Source: Oscillospiraceae bacterium
Lineage (GTDB): Bacteria; Bacillota; Clostridia; Oscillospirales; Acutalibacteraceae
Assembly: GCA_003526845.1 (NCBI GenBank)
Contig: DPVM01000010.1
Coordinates: 124,001 to 188,000, forward strand
Direction: 5' to 3'
DNA length: 64,000 nucleotides
A program made the translations under genes and the position numbers. The notes under the pieces were generated by a model. It was not told where the DNA came from, made no database searches, and saw nothing but the letters and a program-made list of their open reading frames with translations. Below, piece by piece: positions 28,218 to 35,821 of this stretch. Every line of letters starts with the position of its first letter. The stretch's first letter is position 1.

Positions 28218-28701
28218 TATAGTTTTAATAGAGCCGGAAATTCCGCAAAACACCGGCAACATTGCGCGCACCTGTGCCGCAACCGGAGCAAGATTGCATC
28301 TTGTCGGACCGATGGGTTTTAAAATTACCGATAAGCAGGTGAAAAGAGCAGGACTTGATTATTGGGACAAACTCGATATCTCTTATTACGATTCCACAGA
28401 GGAGTTTTTCGAGAAAAATCAGGGCGGCACATTCTATTATTTTACCACAAAAGCAGAGCAGGCACACACCGATGTGCAGTATCCAAACCATTGCTATCTC
28501 GTTTTCGGCAAGGAAACAAAGGGTTTGCCTGAGGAATTGCTCAAGGCAAATCACGATTATTGCGTTCGCTTGCCAATGCGCGGCATTATTCGCAGTCTTA
28601 ATTTATCAAACGCGGTTGCCGTCGGAACATATGAAACACTGCGTCAGTGGGGCTATCCCGAATTGTCGCAAAAAGGTCAACTTCATAATTTGCATTGGTA
28701 A
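28201..28701 (+). CDS. trmL: tRNA (cytidine/uridine(34)-2'-O)-methyltransferase TrmL
   Basis: 166 residues, a minimal SPOUT methyltransferase that 2'-O-methylates the wobble base of certain tRNA-Leu. It has the three knot motifs: LIEPEIPQNTGNIARTCAATG, LVFGKETKGLPEELL and RLPMRGIIRSLNLSNAVAVGTYE. Its ATG lies inside the nagA 3' end (17-bp overlap), so it is translationally coupled. A strong terminator follows. Confidence 0.94.
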   Translation: MEHSLNIVLIEPEIPQNTGNIARTCAATGARLHLVGPMGFKITDKQVKRAGLDYWDKLDISYYDSTEEFFEKNQGGTFYYFTTKAEQAHTDVQYPNHCYLVFGKETKGLPEELLKANHDYCVRLPMRGIIRSLNLSNAVAVGTYETLRQWGYPELSQKGQLHNLHW

Positions 28702-28719
28702 TTTAATAAAGGCAAAATT

Positions 28720-28756
28720 AAACGCGCAGTTGAGATTTTCTCTCAGCCGCGCGTTT
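28720..28756. terminator. Bidirectional terminator, trmL versus the sensor operon
   Basis: AAACGCGC...TGAGA pairs with TCTCA...GCGCGTTT (one internal loop) between two converging units; T-rich on the far side of each arm. Confidence 0.75.
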
Positions 28757-28769
28757 CGTGTTTTATTCA

Positions 28770-30134
28770 TTATTCTGTGTCAAACTCGTCGGTAAATTCC
28801 CGAAATGTTGAATATGTTTTTTCAACTTTCACCTTTTTTTCAAAGAGTGCCTGTGCATCTTTGCTCAAATCATCGCTTTTAAAGAATGTGGAATAATTCT
28901 TGTAATCGTTGTCCTTAACAAGAATATACTCTTTGCTGTCAGTTTCTTTGTCATCTATTTTGTAAAATTTTATTTCGTCATATTTTACATGTTCCGCTTC
29001 GTTCCAATGCTCACAAATATAAACATCATTTTCGCCGAGAGCAATGTTTTTTTGCGTGTCAAAATATGTCATCACACCGCCGACGAAAATAATTGCAACG
29101 CCCAAAACCGTGCATATAATCTGTGCCGTTTTTCCTTGCACAAGTGCGGTCAAATCCTTTTTTCTCAAAATTGCATTAGCGGCGACAATTCCTATAATAA
29201 CATCAATTCCGACCGTCAAAACCATAATTAATACAAAATTAAAATTGTGAAAACTCATCGGATAATATCCGCTGTTTGCAATTGCACCGAGGGTGATTTT
29301 TTCAATCAAATAGCTTATGCCGTATGCCGCGAACATTGAAATTGCGACAGAAACAAGCGATATTTTTGAAACAATTGACGACCTTTTGTCATGTTCGCTT
29401 ACACTGTCGTTAAATTGAGTATTTGAGGCTTCAAAATCATTCGCAATCAAATAGTCAAAATATCGTTTTTCATAATCGAGGAGTTTATTTTTTGCAGATT
29501 TTTTCGCAAGCCATTTTTGAATTTCGCTCTTAGCTCCGGTCAAAATGTGCTTTTTGAATGTTTCGTCGCCGCATCTGTATGTATAAAGCCTGCTGTTGCA
29601 TTTTTCAATCAAATTATTGTCGGAGTATTCGGCAAAACGGTCAAAGTCAACATTTTTTGCAACAATGCCCAAATCGTGTTTTGCGGATTGCAAAAGCGCC
29701 TCCTGCATATCGCCGCTTTTCGCAATTTTACTTGTTTTTTGGCTGTTCCTGCCGATAAATTCAAAAATCGTGTCTATTGTTGAGTCAACATCTTCCTTTG
29801 CATAAACACAATGGTTGTCATATGTTACAAAGGTTTGGTCTTCAACAATGTTGTGAATGTTGTATATTGAAAATTCAATCGGCGAAAAAGCAAACTTAAA
29901 CGCTGTCACAATAGAGTTTCCGAGATTTTCGCTCTCAATAAACGAATAGCTCTCCAGCAGGGTATTGCTGTATCTAATAATTGCCGTAAAGCCGCTGTAT
30001 TTTATGCTCGCCGTTATGAGACATGCATCCTCGTCATAATCAAAATCGACGCCTTGCGCATTTGTGTCAATCGAGACTTTGTATGATATTCTGTCCTTGA
30101 ATATTTTTTCAAAGGGAAGGTTTGATTTTTTCAT
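28770..30134 (-). CDS. Unknown membrane protein of the two-component operon
   Basis: 454 residues of no family I recognise. The first ~230 form a soluble, cytosolic-looking domain (SYKVSIDTNAQGVDFDYDEDACLI... then a charged helical part). Three to four membrane helices follow between about residues 255 and 370 (VSVAISMFAAYGISYLI; FNFVLIMVLTVGIDVIIGIVAANAIL; IICTVLGVAIIFVGGVMTYF), and then an ~85-residue polar C-terminal domain. ATG 30134 has AGGA upstream. It is 12 bp downstream of the response regulator, so it is the third gene of that operon and a candidate accessory sensor or output protein. Confidence 0.75.
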   Translation of the reverse strand: MKKSNLPFEKIFKDRISYKVSIDTNAQGVDFDYDEDACLITASIKYSGFTAIIRYSNTLLESYSFIESENLGNSIVTAFKFAFSPIEFSIYNIHNIVEDQTFVTYDNHCVYAKEDVDSTIDTIFEFIGRNSQKTSKIAKSGDMQEALLQSAKHDLGIVAKNVDFDRFAEYSDNNLIEKCNSRLYTYRCGDETFKKHILTGAKSEIQKWLAKKSAKNKLLDYEKRYFDYLIANDFEASNTQFNDSVSEHDKRSSIVSKISLVSVAISMFAAYGISYLIEKITLGAIANSGYYPMSFHNFNFVLIMVLTVGIDVIIGIVAANAILRKKDLTALVQGKTAQIICTVLGVAIIFVGGVMTYFDTQKNIALGENDVYICEHWNEAEHVKYDEIKFYKIDDKETDSKEYILVKDNDYKNYSTFFKSDDLSKDAQALFEKKVKVEKTYSTFREFTDEFDTE

Positions 30135-30146
30135 AATGATATATCC

Positions 30147-30839
30147 TTATTTGTTAAATCGGTATCCGCGTCCCCAAACGGTGTTTACATATTTGAAATT
30201 TTTGTCAACAGAAAACAACTTGTCCCTCACTCTGTTTACATGCACGGTTACCGTTGATGTTTCGCCCATTGAGTCATACTCCCAAATTTTTTTGAAAAGT
30301 TCATCCTTGCTGAAAACGGTGTTCGGATTTTCCGCAAGGCAGGTCAAAAGGTCAAATTCCTTGTTTGCAAAGCTTATTTCAATGCCGTTGACAAATACAC
30401 GGCGAGATTTTTTGTCGATTTTGATATTATCAATCTCGATAATGTCGCCGTTGTCCTGCGGTGTGCTTGTTAGGCGTTCGTATCTGTTGATGTGCGCAAT
30501 AACCCTTGCAACAAGCTCCGACGGACTGAACGGCTTTACGATATAATCGTCAGCACCGACACCCAAGCCCTTGATTTTGTCCAAATCGTCGCGCTTTGCA
30601 CTTACAAGCAGAATAGGTATGTTTTTAACCCGTCTCACCCTCTTGCAAATTTCCATTCCGTCAACCGACGGCAACATTATATCAAGCATAATAAGATTGT
30701 AGTTTCCGTTGAGCGCAAGCTCAAGACCTCTTGCGCCGTCAGTCGTTGTTTCAACCTCAAAGCCGTTTGCCTCAAGATAATCTTTTTCAAGTTGAAGAAT
30801 GTTCATATCATCCTCAACAATCAATATTTTTTTGCTCAT
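30147..30839 (-). CDS. OmpR/PhoB-family response regulator
   Basis: 230 residues. The receiver has the acidic pair EDD (9-11), phosphoacceptor Asp53 in LIMLDIMLPSVDG, the Thr/Ser-site VSAKRDD and the Lys in DDYIVKPF. The C-terminal half is a winged helix with FANKEFDLLTCLAENPNTVFSKDEL and VTVHVNRVRDKL...TVWGRGYRF. The reading frame opens earlier at a TTG (30863), but ATG 30839 begins exactly at the family's MSKKILIVEDD and overlaps the kinase gene by 26 bp, the usual coupled arrangement. Probably regulates the divergent VTC/CotH cluster and its own operon; see the direct repeat at 32526. Confidence 0.93.
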   Translation of the reverse strand: MSKKILIVEDDMNILQLEKDYLEANGFEVETTTDGARGLELALNGNYNLIMLDIMLPSVDGMEICKRVRRVKNIPILLVSAKRDDLDKIKGLGVGADDYIVKPFSPSELVARVIAHINRYERLTSTPQDNGDIIEIDNIKIDKKSRRVFVNGIEISFANKEFDLLTCLAENPNTVFSKDELFKKIWEYDSMGETSTVTVHVNRVRDKLFSVDKNFKYVNTVWGRGYRFNK

Positions 30840-32355
30840 CGCCCTCGTCTCTCCTTCTGTCAAGCGAAATCAATATTGTCAAACCGTTGTTTTCACTGCC
30901 TGTTGCCCAAATTCTGCCGCCGTGCATTTCAATAATTCTTCTGCAAACCGACAGACCGATGCCCGAACCGTTTGAAACATTGCTCCGCGCTTTGTCCGCT
31001 CTGTAAAATGTGTCAAAAATTTTCGGAAAATCCTTTGGGTCAAGCCCTATTCCGTTGTCTGCAATGCTTATGATGATTGATTTTTGATAACTTTCTGCCG
31101 ACAGCGTAACTTTGCCCTTGACATCTTTGCGTTTGTATTTTATTGAGTTTGAAATAATATTTTTTATTACTCTTTCAAATCTGTCAACATCAATGTCGAT
31201 AAAAACATCGTCATCGCAGTTGTTGCTGTATTCAAAATCAAAATCGTTTTTGGCGAGAATATCTGAAATTTCAGCCCTGCAATCATCCAAAAAATCGTTC
31301 GCACGAATAGTCTTTTGGTCGAGCAGAATATTATCGGATTCAAGTTTTGAAACGGTCAAAAGCTCATCGAGCAACTTTTCCATATCGCATGTGGAGGAAT
31401 ATATCGTTTTCAAATATTGTTCGCGCTTTTCGGGTGTGTTTGCAATGCCGTCAATCAAGCCTTCAACATAACCCTTTGCCGAGGTCAACGGAGTTCGCAA
31501 ATCGTGTGCAAGCCCTGCAATCATTTCTTTTCGCGATTCTTCAATTCTGTTTCGCTCTTCGGTCAGCGTTTTAAGGCGCCTTGACATATGGTTAAACGAT
31601 TTTACTGTTTTGCCAAGCTCATTCGTGCTTTGATAATCAATTACGCAGTCAAGATTTCCGTTTGCAATTTCGTCAGCTGCTTTTGACAGCTTTTTGAGCG
31701 GTTTTTTCAAAAATCCCGATGTTATAAGCGACATTGAAATTATCGAAAGAATAAATATCGCCGCAACAATTGTTATAATCACACCTGTTCTGCCGACAAA
31801 AAATGTCAAAAAATTTTGCGGCGAATATTGGTTTGTAACATCGTGCACCTTGTAGTTTTTGTTTGTGATAATCAGGGTGTATCGGTGCTTGTCCTTTTGC
31901 GCATGGTTTACAATCACCATTCCGTTTTCACCGAAATAGTTTGAATTTTGATTAATGTTGATATTTGTTATTTCGTTTGCAAGCTTGACAATATCTGCCT
32001 TGTTCGCTGTTGCGTAATACGGCGTGTTGTCGCATTCGATATATACAAGCGAGCCGATTTTTTCAATAGGCTCAACAAATCCCTGCACTTTTGAAAGCTT
32101 TTTTTCGTTCGTATCGTTTGAAACAAGCTCGTCGGATATTGACGACATCGTTGAGCTCCACTGTATCAGGTTGATTGTTGAATACGAATTTGTTGTCACT
32201 GTCGATATATTAAAATATGACGCAAGCATGCCCGAAAAAACAGAGCCGAATGTCGCAATTAAAATAACGGGTATTACAACACTCATAACGGTTGTTATCG
32301 TCAGCCGTGTTGAAATTGACATGTTTCGTCTGTGCCTTTTTTTGTTTTTGCTCAT
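30814..32355 (-). CDS. Sensor histidine kinase
   Basis: 513 residues. Two membrane helices (about 20-45 and 190-212) enclose a ~145-residue extracytoplasmic sensor with no recognised family. They are followed by HAMP (LKKPLKKLSKAADEIANGNLDC), HisKA with His284 in IAGLAHDLRTPLTSAKGY, and HATPase_c with NIISNSIKYK, IADNGIGLD and GSGIGLSVCRRI. ATG 32355 has GAGG 8 bases upstream. It is the first gene of an operon with the response regulator and a membrane protein, divergent from the VTC cluster. Ligand unknown. Confidence 0.93.
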   Translation of the reverse strand: MSKNKKRHRRNMSISTRLTITTVMSVVIPVILIATFGSVFSGMLASYFNISTVTTNSYSTINLIQWSSTMSSISDELVSNDTNEKKLSKVQGFVEPIEKIGSLVYIECDNTPYYATANKADIVKLANEITNININQNSNYFGENGMVIVNHAQKDKHRYTLIITNKNYKVHDVTNQYSPQNFLTFFVGRTGVIITIVAAIFILSIISMSLITSGFLKKPLKKLSKAADEIANGNLDCVIDYQSTNELGKTVKSFNHMSRRLKTLTEERNRIEESRKEMIAGLAHDLRTPLTSAKGYVEGLIDGIANTPEKREQYLKTIYSSTCDMEKLLDELLTVSKLESDNILLDQKTIRANDFLDDCRAEISDILAKNDFDFEYSNNCDDDVFIDIDVDRFERVIKNIISNSIKYKRKDVKGKVTLSAESYQKSIIISIADNGIGLDPKDFPKIFDTFYRADKARSNVSNGSGIGLSVCRRIIEMHGGRIWATGSENNGLTILISLDRRRDEGDEQKNIDC

Positions 32356-32431
32356 ACAATTTACCTCGTGTAACTACATTTTATAACATTTGCGCAATTT
32401 ATACAAGATTAAAAGCTCTGAAAATGAAATA

Positions 32432-32460
32432 TTGACAAAAATTTTCAATTTATTTATTAA
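32432..32460 (+). promoter_or_regulatory. Candidate promoter toward the VTC/CotH cluster
   Basis: TTGACA (32432-32437), 17-bp spacer, TATTAA (32455-32460), in the 243-bp divergent region. The transcript would carry a ~130-nt leader that includes the direct repeats at 32526-32564. Confidence 0.45.
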
Positions 32461-32525
32461 TTTTTGTTAATATTACTTGACTCTGCACTTGAATATAATT
32501 ATCATATATACAATTTGAAATCTGT

Positions 32526-32564
32526 TTCGCATAAATATAACATGAATTTTGCATAAATATTACA
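32526..32564 (+). promoter_or_regulatory. 22-bp-spaced direct repeats, putative response-regulator site
   Basis: TTCGCATAAATATAACA at 32526-32542 and TTTGCATAAATATTACA at 32548-32564 agree at 15 of 17 positions and start exactly 22 bp apart (two helical turns). This is the geometry of OmpR/PhoB-type dimer binding. The adjacent divergent operon encodes such a regulator. Confidence 0.5.
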
Positions 32565-32598
32565 AAACGGTGCTTACGATGGTGGTGATAGTACGGCG

Positions 32599-33375
32599 AT
32601 AGCAACATTTAAACGATACGAGAAAAAATATCTCATATCAAAAGAAAAACTTGATAAAATTTTGCCCGTGTTGCTTGAATATATGGAACTTGACCCATTT
32701 TGCCTAAACGGCAACGAATACAGAATTTACAGCATCTATTATGACACGGTTAATCACGACATAATTCGCGAAAATTCTGCCGGCAAGCTTTATAAAGAGA
32801 AAATGAGGATACGCTCATATTACGATAAAAAGGACCCCGAAGACACTGTTTTTATGGAAATAAAAAAGAAAAGCAACGGTGTCGGCAATAAACGGCGAAT
32901 TAAAATAAAAATTAAGGAAATTGAGCCTTTTGTAAATGACGGAGTTTTGCCCGACACGGGCGACGATTATCTGTCAACCCAAGTTGCAAAGGAATTGCAA
33001 TATTTTCTTAAAACGAACAAGGTCGCTCCTGCGCTCTATGTTCAGTATGACCGACTTGCTCTTTTCGGCAAGGAGGATAAAAATTTTCGTATGACATTTG
33101 ATAGGAATATTCATATTCGCAGAAACAATTTCGTTTTCGGCGAAAGTGACGAGGATCAGTTTCTTTTGCCGGATGATACATACATTATGGAGATTAAAAT
33201 TCTCGGTGCGATGCCGATGTGGCTTGCAAGGTTGCTGTCTGAGAATGAACTTTACAGCCGTGGCTTTTCAAAGTACGGCGTTAAGTACAGAAAGGACGCA
33301 CAGCAGCACGATCTTGATTATTTTCTCACCGACGGTGACGGAAAAGAGGTCGATTTTGATTATTTTAAAGATTAA
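32599..33375 (+). CDS. Polyphosphate polymerase (VTC domain), apparent AUA start
   Basis: VTC4-like tunnel-fold enzyme that polymerises polyphosphate from ATP. The conserved order is present: TFKRYEKKYLIS, YYDTVNHDIIRENS, KMRIRSYYD, VFMEIKKKSNG, PALYVQYDRLALFGKE, RMTFDRNI, IMEIKILGAMPMWL and SKYGVKYR. The first ordinary start is TTG 32662, but that would delete TFKRYEKKYL, which is part of the catalytic tunnel. The frame is open back to a stop at 32554 with no ATG, GTG or TTG. AUA at 32599 gives the normal family N-terminus (M-ATFKRYEKKYL) and has GGTGGTGAT 9 bases upstream. The start is inferred; a sequence error is an alternative. 258 aa with this start. First gene of the cluster. Confidence 0.8.
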   Translation: MATFKRYEKKYLISKEKLDKILPVLLEYMELDPFCLNGNEYRIYSIYYDTVNHDIIRENSAGKLYKEKMRIRSYYDKKDPEDTVFMEIKKKSNGVGNKRRIKIKIKEIEPFVNDGVLPDTGDDYLSTQVAKELQYFLKTNKVAPALYVQYDRLALFGKEDKNFRMTFDRNIHIRRNNFVFGESDEDQFLLPDDTYIMEIKILGAMPMWLARLLSENELYSRGFSKYGVKYRKDAQQHDLDYFLTDGDGKEVDFDYFKD

Positions 33376-33395
33376 CAAAACGGAGGATTGTTTTA

Positions 33396-34099
33396 ATGGA
33401 AGATTTTTTATACAGCCTTACAAGCGGTGAATGGGCAGGCCAGCTCAACGCAAAAAGCGTGCTTGAAGCGGTGCTTACCGCTGCGGCAATCGGCTTGATT
33501 ATCAGCCTTGTTTATTTGTTTACACACAAAAAAGAGGGCTATTCACAGGCATTCTGTGTTTCACTTATACTTCTTGCACCGATTGTTGCAATGTGGTTAT
33601 TCTTGTTATCGGCAACAATGTTGCCACGGCATTCTCACTTGCCGGTGCATTCGCACTTGTTCGTTTCAGAAGCGCACCCGGCGACCCAAAGGATATAGCA
33701 TTTGTGTTTATGTCGGTTACAATGGGTCTTACCTGTGGTCTTGGCTACTGGATTTGGGCTTTCCTTGCAGTTGCCGTTTTGTGCGTAATCATTTTGATTT
33801 TGCATTTCACAAACTATGCAGGCAAAAAGTCGGAGAACTACGAGTTGAGAATTACCGTTCCCGAAACATTAAATTATGTCGGTGCATTTGACGAAGTTCT
33901 CGGAAAATATTGCCGTTCGTTCAAAATGACAAGGGTTAAAAGCGTTGATTTCGGCGCATTATTTGAACTTTCATTCAGCGTTGAACTTAAAGACAAAAAT
34001 TCAATCAGAGAATTTCTTGACGATTTGAGAGCGCTCAACGGCAATCTTAAGCTTATGCTTTCGGTTGAACAGTCGGTAAAGAGCTTTCATTTTCAATAA
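33396..34099 (+). pseudogene. DUF4956 membrane protein split by a one-base frameshift
   Basis: Two overlapping frames make one DUF4956 protein. Frame A (33396-33593) gives the N-terminus with a first membrane helix and reaches LLAPIVAM. Frame B (from 33593, ending 34099) continues VVILVIGNNVATAFSLAGAFALVRFRSAPGDPKDIAFVFMSVTMGLTCGLGYW, the family's most conserved stretch, then a cytosolic alpha/beta domain. The junction is ATGTGG at 33591-33596, where one base appears to be missing. No slippery heptamer is visible there, so programmed shifting is unlikely. A mutation or read error is more likely. DUF4956 proteins usually neighbour VTC and CotH genes, as here; function unknown. Confidence 0.8.
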
Positions 34100-34214
34100 A
34101 AAGCAATAATTGAGGGGGAGAGGAATGCTGTATTCTGGCATTCCTTTTCGTGCTTTATTCGGGAATATTTATTTCCGCTATTTTTGACAAATTCACAAAG
34201 CAGGTGGTGCAAAT

Positions 34215-35801
34215 ATGACAAATAATATGAAAAAAATAATTTGCCTTGGCATTTCGGCGACAGTTGTTGCAACGGCTTTTGCAGGGTGCAGTGCGGCTAA
34301 AACCTCCGGCAAGGAGGAGCATACCGTCGCCGTGACGGAAATAGTCACAAACTCCGAAGGCGAGGCGGTAACGGACGAAAGCGGCGAGGTCGTTACTGAG
34401 GTTGTTACCGATAAAAACGGTTTGCCGGTCACAAAGGTTGTCAAGGGCGATGCGTCATCGTCAACCTCTGCAAATTCATCGACAGCCGCAAAATCAAACG
34501 GCGCAACAAAAGCAGGCTCGACAAAAGCAGGCGCAACAAAAACAGCATCCAAGGGCAAAAGCTCAGCAACCGCCGCTCAAAGCAAAAACGAATCGGTCAA
34601 AATTGTTCTTGAGGAAAACAGGCGTGCGTCCTGCTCGTCAAAGAATGTCGAAATCGAATCCGGCATTGTCACCATCAAAAAGGGCGGCAATTACAGAATA
34701 TCAACCTCAACAAAGGCATGGCACGGTCAAATCGTATTAAAACTTAAGGAAACCGAGAGTGCCGAAATTGCTTTTGAAAATGTTACGATTTCAAACGATT
34801 CAAAAAATATTCTTCGAATCATAAACACAAGCAACACTTCGGACAGATCGTTTATCGAGGCGGAAACAGAACCGGATACAAAAGAAGATAACAAAATCGA
34901 AGAAATTGCCGATTACGAAAATGCTCCCAAGGTTTCAATTTCGTTTCCGCAGGGAACATCAAGCTCGTTTACAACATCGGCAAACAGTGTCACGGGTATT
35001 ATTTATAACGAATCAAAGCTCACAATCAAGGGCAGAGGTTCGGTCAGTATTTCAGGCGGCTCGAAAAATGCCAACAACTGCATTTGCTCGACAAAGGGCC
35101 TGACAATTAAAAATGTAAGCATCAACCTCACAACAGCCGCACATGAAAGCACAAGCAATCTTGCAAAAACAAGCGGCTCGGCAAAGGGAATTTTCTCATA
35201 CAGCAAAGTTAATCTTGAAAGTGGCAAGCTTACAATCCGCTCAAACGGCGACGGCATCCGTTGCGACTCGTTCAACGCAACCGGCGGAATACTCGATTTG
35301 AAATCCTCCGCCTGCGACGGTATCGACGCCGACGACCAAATCATAATTTCCGACGGCGATATTAAATCAATCGCGTTGAAAAAATATTCGTTCAAAGTTC
35401 GCCGTGTAAACAACACATTTGAGAAAATTGGCAACAAGCCGGTTCGCTCCGGCAAAAACGATTGCTTCAGAATAGACGGCGGCACCGTTTGGGGCGAGAG
35501 CAAAAAAATAACATATCTCAATCCGTCGTTCCAATCCGATTCAAAAGGCTCAAAGCAGGCGAGCATCATTGCTAAGATGATAAAGAAAAATTCGACAGCA
35601 GACAGCAAAGAGGCCAATCAAATCAGCATCGACGAAGTGAATAAAACATCAATCAACAAATGCACAAAATTTCTTTATTCGTCATCAAAGATTAAAGACG
35701 GCGGCAGATATTGGGCTCATGCCGTGAACAGTAAAAATTCCATCGTTGTTTGGCATTCAACGGCAGGTATAGCAGAAGTAAGAGCAAACGGAAATAAATA
35801 A
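34215..35801 (+). CDS. Cthe_2159-like carbohydrate-binding lipoprotein
   Basis: 528 residues. The lipoprotein signal ends in AFAGC (lipobox Cys at about residue 24). Residues ~25-125 are a low-complexity Ala/Lys/Thr/Ser linker. The rest is a parallel beta-helix of the Cthe_2159 (DUF4353) type with turn repeats such as IIYNESKLTIKGRGSVSISGG, CICSTKGLTIKNVSINL, GKLTIRSNGDGIRCDSF and CDGIDADDQIIISDGDI. Related proteins have been reported to bind cellulose or acidic sugars with calcium; the sugar here is unknown. AGGTGG stands 6-7 bases before ATG 34215. It lies between the DUF4956 and CotH genes. Confidence 0.85.
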   Translation: MTNNMKKIICLGISATVVATAFAGCSAAKTSGKEEHTVAVTEIVTNSEGEAVTDESGEVVTEVVTDKNGLPVTKVVKGDASSSTSANSSTAAKSNGATKAGSTKAGATKTASKGKSSATAAQSKNESVKIVLEENRRASCSSKNVEIESGIVTIKKGGNYRISTSTKAWHGQIVLKLKETESAEIAFENVTISNDSKNILRIINTSNTSDRSFIEAETEPDTKEDNKIEEIADYENAPKVSISFPQGTSSSFTTSANSVTGIIYNESKLTIKGRGSVSISGGSKNANNCICSTKGLTIKNVSINLTTAAHESTSNLAKTSGSAKGIFSYSKVNLESGKLTIRSNGDGIRCDSFNATGGILDLKSSACDGIDADDQIIISDGDIKSIALKKYSFKVRRVNNTFEKIGNKPVRSGKNDCFRIDGGTVWGESKKITYLNPSFQSDSKGSKQASIIAKMIKKNSTADSKEANQISIDEVNKTSINKCTKFLYSSSKIKDGGRYWAHAVNSKNSIVVWHSTAGIAEVRANGNK

Positions 35802-35821
35802 TCCTGTTCAGAGGAATAAAT

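Noticed and set aside
32662..32664. TTG start for the polyphosphate polymerase
   Set aside because: It would remove the conserved TFKRYEKKYLIS segment, and no ribosome site precedes it.
33591..33600. Programmed frameshift in the DUF4956 gene
   Set aside because: No slippery heptamer or downstream pseudoknot candidate is visible at the junction, so I treat it as mutation or error.
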